NCBI GenBank assembly: GCA_016183945.1
Contig: JACPDP010000029.1
Coordinates: 1-64,000 of the forward strand
Direction of reading: 5' to 3'
Length of the DNA stretch: 64,000 nucleotides
Origin: Magnetospirillum sp.
Lineage (GTDB): Bacteria; Pseudomonadota; Alphaproteobacteria; Rhodospirillales; Magnetospirillaceae
Positions 60,624 through 64,000 of this stretch are shown piece by piece. The position numbers were made by a program, and so were the translations under genes. Numbering within the stretch: the first letter of the stretch is position 1; each line of letters starts with the position of its first letter. A model generated the notes under the pieces. The model was given only the letters and a program-made list of their open reading frames with translations, was not told the origin of the DNA and searched no databases.

Positions 60624-63103
60624 GCCTCACCAGGCGCGACTTCATCAAGGCGAATGCCGTCGCCGCCACGGCGGCCGCCGCCGGCATCGCCATGCCGGCC
60701 AGCGCCCAGCCGGCCAAGGCCAACATCCGTTGGGACAAGGGGGTCTGTCGGTTCTGCGGTACCGGCTGCGGCGTCCTGATCGGCGTGCAGGACGGCAAGG
60801 TGGTTGCCACCCAGGGCGATCCCGATGCCCCCGTCAACAAGGGCCTGAACTGCATCAAGGGCTACTTCCTGTCCAAGATCATGTACGGCGAAGACCGGCT
60901 GACCAAGCCGCTGCTGCGCATGAAGAACGGCAAGTTCGACAAGAACGGCGACTTCACGCCGATCACGTGGGACCAGGCCTTCGACATCATGGCCGAGAAG
61001 TGGAAGGAACAGCTCAAGAAGCCCGACGGCGCCACCCGGGTCGGCATGTTCGGCTCCGGCCAGTGGACCATCTGGGAAGGCTACGCCGCCGTCAAGTTGA
61101 TGAAGGCCGGCTTCCGTTCCAACAACCTCGATCCCAACGCGCGTCATTGCATGGCGTCGGCGGTCGCGGGCTTCATGCGGACCTTCGGCATCGACGAGCC
61201 GATGGGCTGCTATGACGACATCGAGCAGGCCGACACGTTCGTCCTGTGGGGCTCCAACATGGCGGAGATGCACCCGATCCTGTGGTCGCGCATCACCGAT
61301 CGCCGCCTGACCCACGAAGGCTGCAAGGTCGCGGTGCTCTCCACCTTCGAGCACCGCTCCTACGAGCTGGCCGATCTGCCGATGATCTTCACGCCGCAGA
61401 CCGACCTGGCGATCCTCAACTACATCGCCAACTACATCATCCAGAAGGGTGCGGTGAACAAGGAGTTCATCGAGAAATCGGTGAACTTCAAGAAGGGGGC
61501 GACCGACATCGGCTACGGCCTGCGGCCGACCCATCCGCTGGAGAAGGATCAGGCCAACGCGGCGACGCCCGACAAGGCCGACCCGATGACCTTCGACGAG
61601 TTCAAGGCCTTCGTCGCCGACTACACCGTCGAGAAGGTGTCGAAGCTGTCCGGCGTTCCGGTCGAGAAGCTGGAAGCCCTGGCCAAGATCTACGCCGACC
61701 CGAAGATCAAGGTCGTGTCCTACTGGACCATGGGGTTCAACCAGCACACCCGTGGAACCTGGGTCAACAACCTGATCTACAACATCCACCTGCTGACCGG
61801 TAAGATCTCGCTGCCCGGTTGCGGCCCGTTCTCGCTGACCGGCCAGCCTTCGGCTTGCGGTACCGCCCGCGAGGTCGGCACCTTCGCGCATCGCCTGCCC
61901 GCCGACATGGTGGTGATGAACGAAAAGCACCGCGAGATTTCCGAGAAGGCCTGGCAGCTGCCGCCCGGCACGCTGAACCCCAAGGTCGGCTACCACGCGG
62001 TTCTGCAGCACCGCATGTTGAAGGACGGCAAGCTCAACGCCTACTGGGTGCAGTGCACCAACAACATGCAGACGGCGCCCAACATGAACCAGGAAGGCTA
62101 TCCGGGCTATCGTAACCCGGATGCGTTCGTGGTGGTGTCGGACCCCTACCCGACGGTCACCGCGCTGGCCGGCGACCTGATCCTGCCCACCGCCATGTGG
62201 ATGGAAAAGGAAGGGGCCTACGGCAATGCCGAGCGGCGCACCCAGTTCTGGCGTCAGCAGGTCAAGGCGCCGGGCGAGGCCAGGTCGGATCTGTGGCAGG
62301 TGGTCGAATTCTCCAAGCGCTTCAAGATGGAAGAGGTGTGGCCGGCCGAACTGCTCGACAAGGCGCCGCAGTACAAGGGCAAGACCCTGTACGAGGTGCT
62401 CTACAAGAACGGCGTGGTCAACAAGTTCCCGTTGGCCGATTTGCAGGCCGGTTTCGAGAACGACGAATCGCAAAGCTTCGGCTTCTACCTACAGAAGGGC
62501 CTGTTCGAGGAGTATGCCGGCTTCGGTCGCGGTCATGCCCACGATCTGGCGCCGTACGAGACCTATCACAAGGCTCGCGGCCTGCGTTGGCCGGTGGTCG
62601 AGGGCAAGGAGACGCTGTGGCGCTTCCGTGAGGGTTACGACCCCTACGTCAAGGCCGGCGAAGGTGTGAAGTTCTACGGCAAGCCCGACGGCAAGGCCTG
62701 GATCTTCGCGCTGCCCTATCAGCCGGCCGCCGAATCGCCGGACGGCGAGTTTGACTTGTGGTTGTGCACCGGCCGTGTGCTTGAGCATTGGCACTCGGGC
62801 TCGATGACCCGGCGCGTGCCCGAGTTGCACAAGTCGGTTCCCAATGCCGTGCTCTACATGCACCCCAACGATGCCAAGAAGCGCAGCCTGCGCAACGGCG
62901 ACATCGTCAAGGTCAAGAGCCGGCGCGGTGAAGTCGCCACCCGTATCGACACCCGCGGCCGTAACAAGCCTCCGGAAGGGTTGGTGTTCTTCCCGTTCTT
63001 CGACGAAACCCAGCTGGTCAACAAGCTCACCCTCGACGCCACTTGCCCGATCTCGAAAGAGACCGACTACAAGAAGTGCGCCGTCAAGGTGGAGAAGGCC
63101 TAA
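60620..63103 (+). CDS. napA: Periplasmic nitrate reductase catalytic subunit NapA
   Basis: An 827-residue molybdoenzyme that reduces nitrate to nitrite in the periplasm. The Tat signal is [16 protein letters not shown], with cleavage near ASA-Q. The [4Fe-4S] cysteines are Cys43, 46, 50 and 78 (CRFCGTGC and LNCIKGY). The molybdenum ligand is Cys177 in NARHCMAS. Further bis-MGD binding segments follow, such as [18 protein letters not shown] and [21 protein letters not shown]. Length and start are normal. It receives electrons through NapB and NapC or from NapGH; napG and napH follow. Its Mo need may relate to the Mo/W transporter at the left of the window only loosely. Confidence 0.97.
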   Translation: MSLTRRDFIKANAVAATAAAAGIAMPASAQPAKANIRWDKGVCRFCGTGCGVLIGVQDGKVVATQGDPDAPVNKGLNCIKGYFLSKIMYGEDRLTKPLLRMKNGKFDKNGDFTPITWDQAFDIMAEKWKEQLKKPDGATRVGMFGSGQWTIWEGYAAVKLMKAGFRSNNLDPNARHCMASAVAGFMRTFGIDEPMGCYDDIEQADTFVLWGSNMAEMHPILWSRITDRRLTHEGCKVAVLSTFEHRSYELADLPMIFTPQTDLAILNYIANYIIQKGAVNKEFIEKSVNFKKGATDIGYGLRPTHPLEKDQANAATPDKADPMTFDEFKAFVADYTVEKVSKLSGVPVEKLEALAKIYADPKIKVVSYWTMGFNQHTRGTWVNNLIYNIHLLTGKISLPGCGPFSLTGQPSACGTAREVGTFAHRLPADMVVMNEKHREISEKAWQLPPGTLNPKVGYHAVLQHRMLKDGKLNAYWVQCTNNMQTAPNMNQEGYPGYRNPDAFVVVSDPYPTVTALAGDLILPTAMWMEKEGAYGNAERRTQFWRQQVKAPGEARSDLWQVVEFSKRFKMEEVWPAELLDKAPQYKGKTLYEVLYKNGVVNKFPLADLQAGFENDESQSFGFYLQKGLFEEYAGFGRGHAHDLAPYETYHKARGLRWPVVEGKETLWRFREGYDPYVKAGEGVKFYGKPDGKAWIFALPYQPAAESPDGEFDLWLCTGRVLEHWHSGSMTRRVPELHKSVPNAVLYMHPNDAKKRSLRNGDIVKVKSRRGEVATRIDTRGRNKPPEGLVFFPFFDETQLVNKLTLDATCPISKETDYKKCAVKVEKA

Positions 63104-63110
63104 GGCGACG

Positions 63111-63142
63111 GGGGCCGCCGGCCGGCTTCGGCCGGCGGCCCC
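63111..63142 (+). terminator. Strong hairpin between napA and napG
   Basis: GGGGCCGCCGGCC (63111-63123) and its reverse complement (63130-63142) form a perfect 13-bp stem with a 6-nt loop, 8 bp after the napA stop, followed by GCTTTCC. It may partly end transcription or protect the napA mRNA 3' end so that napA is made in excess over napGH. Confidence 0.6.
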
Positions 63143-63165
63143 GCTTTCCTCGGAGACCATCGTTC

Positions 63166-63975
63166 ATGTCCCCCAAGGGCACCAGCAAGGGCAGCGCAGC
63201 CATGAGTCGCCGGGCGGTCTTCGCCGGGGCGGCGCGTGCCGCCTGTTCGGTGGGGCTGCTGGGTGCCTTGTTGGCGATCCCGGCGCAGCGTCGCGCCGAG
63301 GCTGTCGCCCTGCGTCCGCCGGGCGCCTTGGCCGAGAAGGATTTTCTGGCGGCCTGCGTGCGCTGCGGTTTGTGCGTGCGGGACTGCCCCTACGACACGC
63401 TCAAATTGTCCGACCTCGCCGACGGTCCGTCGCTGGGCACGCCGTTCTACAACGCGCGCCGGGTGCCGTGCGAAATGTGCGAGGACATTCCCTGCGTGGC
63501 GGCCTGCCCGACCGGGGCGCTGGACAAGACGCTCTCCGACATTCGCGACGCCAAAATGGGGGTCGCGGTGCTGGTGGGCCACGAGACCTGCCTCAACCAC
63601 CTGGGGCTGCGCTGCGACGTTTGCTACCGGGTGTGCCCGCTGATCGGCGAGGCCATCACGCTGGACCGCCTGCACAACGAGCGCACCGGCAAGCACGCCC
63701 TGTTCCTTCCCATCGTCCACACCGACAAGTGCACCGGCTGCGGCAAGTGCGAGAAGGCCTGCGTGCTCGACGAGGCGGCGATCAAGGTGCTGCCGATGGT
63801 GCTGGCCACCGGCAAGCTGGGCAAGCACTATCGCCTGGGCTGGGACGAGAAGACCAAGGCCGGCAAGGCGCTGGTCGACGACATCATCGAAATGCCCATC
63901 CGCGGCATGGAGAACGGCCTGCCGGGCGCCGACAAGCTTCCCGGCGGTAGTGCCTACAAGGGACCCAAGCCATGA
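63166..63975 (+). CDS. napG: Ferredoxin-type quinol dehydrogenase subunit NapG
   Basis: A 269-residue iron-sulfur protein exported by the Tat route: the sequence [13 protein letters not shown] (about residues 14-26) is a twin-arginine signal, after a short extra N-terminus. Four cluster motifs follow: [35 protein letters not shown] and [11 protein letters not shown]. NapG with the membrane protein NapH takes electrons from quinol for NapA. The ATG at 63166 is preferred; ATG at 63202, just before SRR, is also possible. It overlaps the napH start as ATGA. It begins 62 bp after napA, past a strong hairpin. Confidence 0.93.
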   Translation: MSPKGTSKGSAAMSRRAVFAGAARAACSVGLLGALLAIPAQRRAEAVALRPPGALAEKDFLAACVRCGLCVRDCPYDTLKLSDLADGPSLGTPFYNARRVPCEMCEDIPCVAACPTGALDKTLSDIRDAKMGVAVLVGHETCLNHLGLRCDVCYRVCPLIGEAITLDRLHNERTGKHALFLPIVHTDKCTGCGKCEKACVLDEAAIKVLPMVLATGKLGKHYRLGWDEKTKAGKALVDDIIEMPIRGMENGLPGADKLPGGSAYKGPKP

Positions 63976-64000
63976 CCGCCCATCCCGACCTGCGCCCAGG
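63972..64000 (+). CDS. napH: NapH, first codons only, cut by window edge
   Basis: The ATG at 63972 overlaps the napG stop (ATGA) and the frame reads MTAHPDLRP to the window end. Position directly after napG is that of napH, the membrane quinol dehydrogenase subunit. No family motif is visible in so short a piece, so the call rests on synteny. Confidence 0.6.

Noticed and set aside
60584..62473. A 629-codon open frame opposite napA
   Set aside because: napA is beyond doubt on the other strand; the antisense frame results from GC-rich codon structure.

Overview
The window reads as chromosomal DNA of a GC-rich alphaproteobacterium of the Rhodospirillales, most like Magnetospirillum and relatives. 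The basis is codon use, the periplasmic nitrate reductase order napF-D-A-G-H, a HybE-type hydrogenase chaperone, a class I fructose-1,6-bisphosphatase, chemotaxis and PAS signalling genes, and a tungstate transporter. The genus is an inference, since no rRNA or magnetosome marker lies here.

Left flank (1-9 kb). The start of a CheY-type regulator and a STAS protein run off the left edge. Next come a photoactive-yellow-protein-like PAS protein whose chromophore cysteine position is tryptophan, a soluble three-PAS histidine kinase, and rimO. A tungstate uptake locus follows: a divergent HTH/binding-protein regulator and tupB-tupC-tupA. A 159-bp MITE-like element with 19-bp terminal inverted repeats and a 10-bp target duplication sits in its control region. 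A DUF892 ferritin-like protein and an exported SUMF1/FGE-like protein lacking the catalytic cysteines end this part.

Centre (9.2-48.3 kb). One locus of about 39 kb, 61% of the window, encodes a giant repetitive RTX adhesin-like protein that would be about 13,000 residues if intact. In order it has a FecR-like domain, long alanine-rich helical stretches alternating with a composite RTX module (13 copies over the locus), cadherin-like repeats, two copies of a propeller-like repeat block, about twelve LamG/concanavalin-like domains, a haemagglutinin-like beta-helix region, and an RTX C-terminus typical of type I secretion. As given, the frame is broken twice: by a frameshift near 19.63 kb, and by a perfect 101-bp inverted repeat (77-bp spacer) at 32.65-32.93 kb that puts stops in a frame open on both sides. 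Whether these are biological or assembly errors cannot be told from sequence alone. No type I secretion transporter genes are visible.

Right flank (48.3-64 kb). hybE and fbp are divergent. A surface-sugar cluster follows: a PIG-L deacetylase, a UDP-glucuronate-decarboxylase-like epimerase and UDP-glucose dehydrogenase on the minus strand, then a sugar C-methyltransferase and a glucose-1-phosphate cytidylyltransferase-like enzyme on the plus strand. A small cysteine-rich protein, NudC, a PAS-GGDEF-EAL protein with degenerate GGDEF, and an exported type 1 binding protein lead to the nap operon, which has a TTGA-N6-TCAA FNR-type site upstream and runs off the right edge inside napH.

The right side couples anaerobic nitrate respiration (nap, FNR-type control) with surface polysaccharide, c-di-GMP turnover and a giant adhesin, which suggests a region concerned with attachment and redox lifestyle; that link is an inference. 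No intergenic stretch exceeds 300 bases. I saw no tRNA, rRNA, CRISPR array or full insertion sequence.
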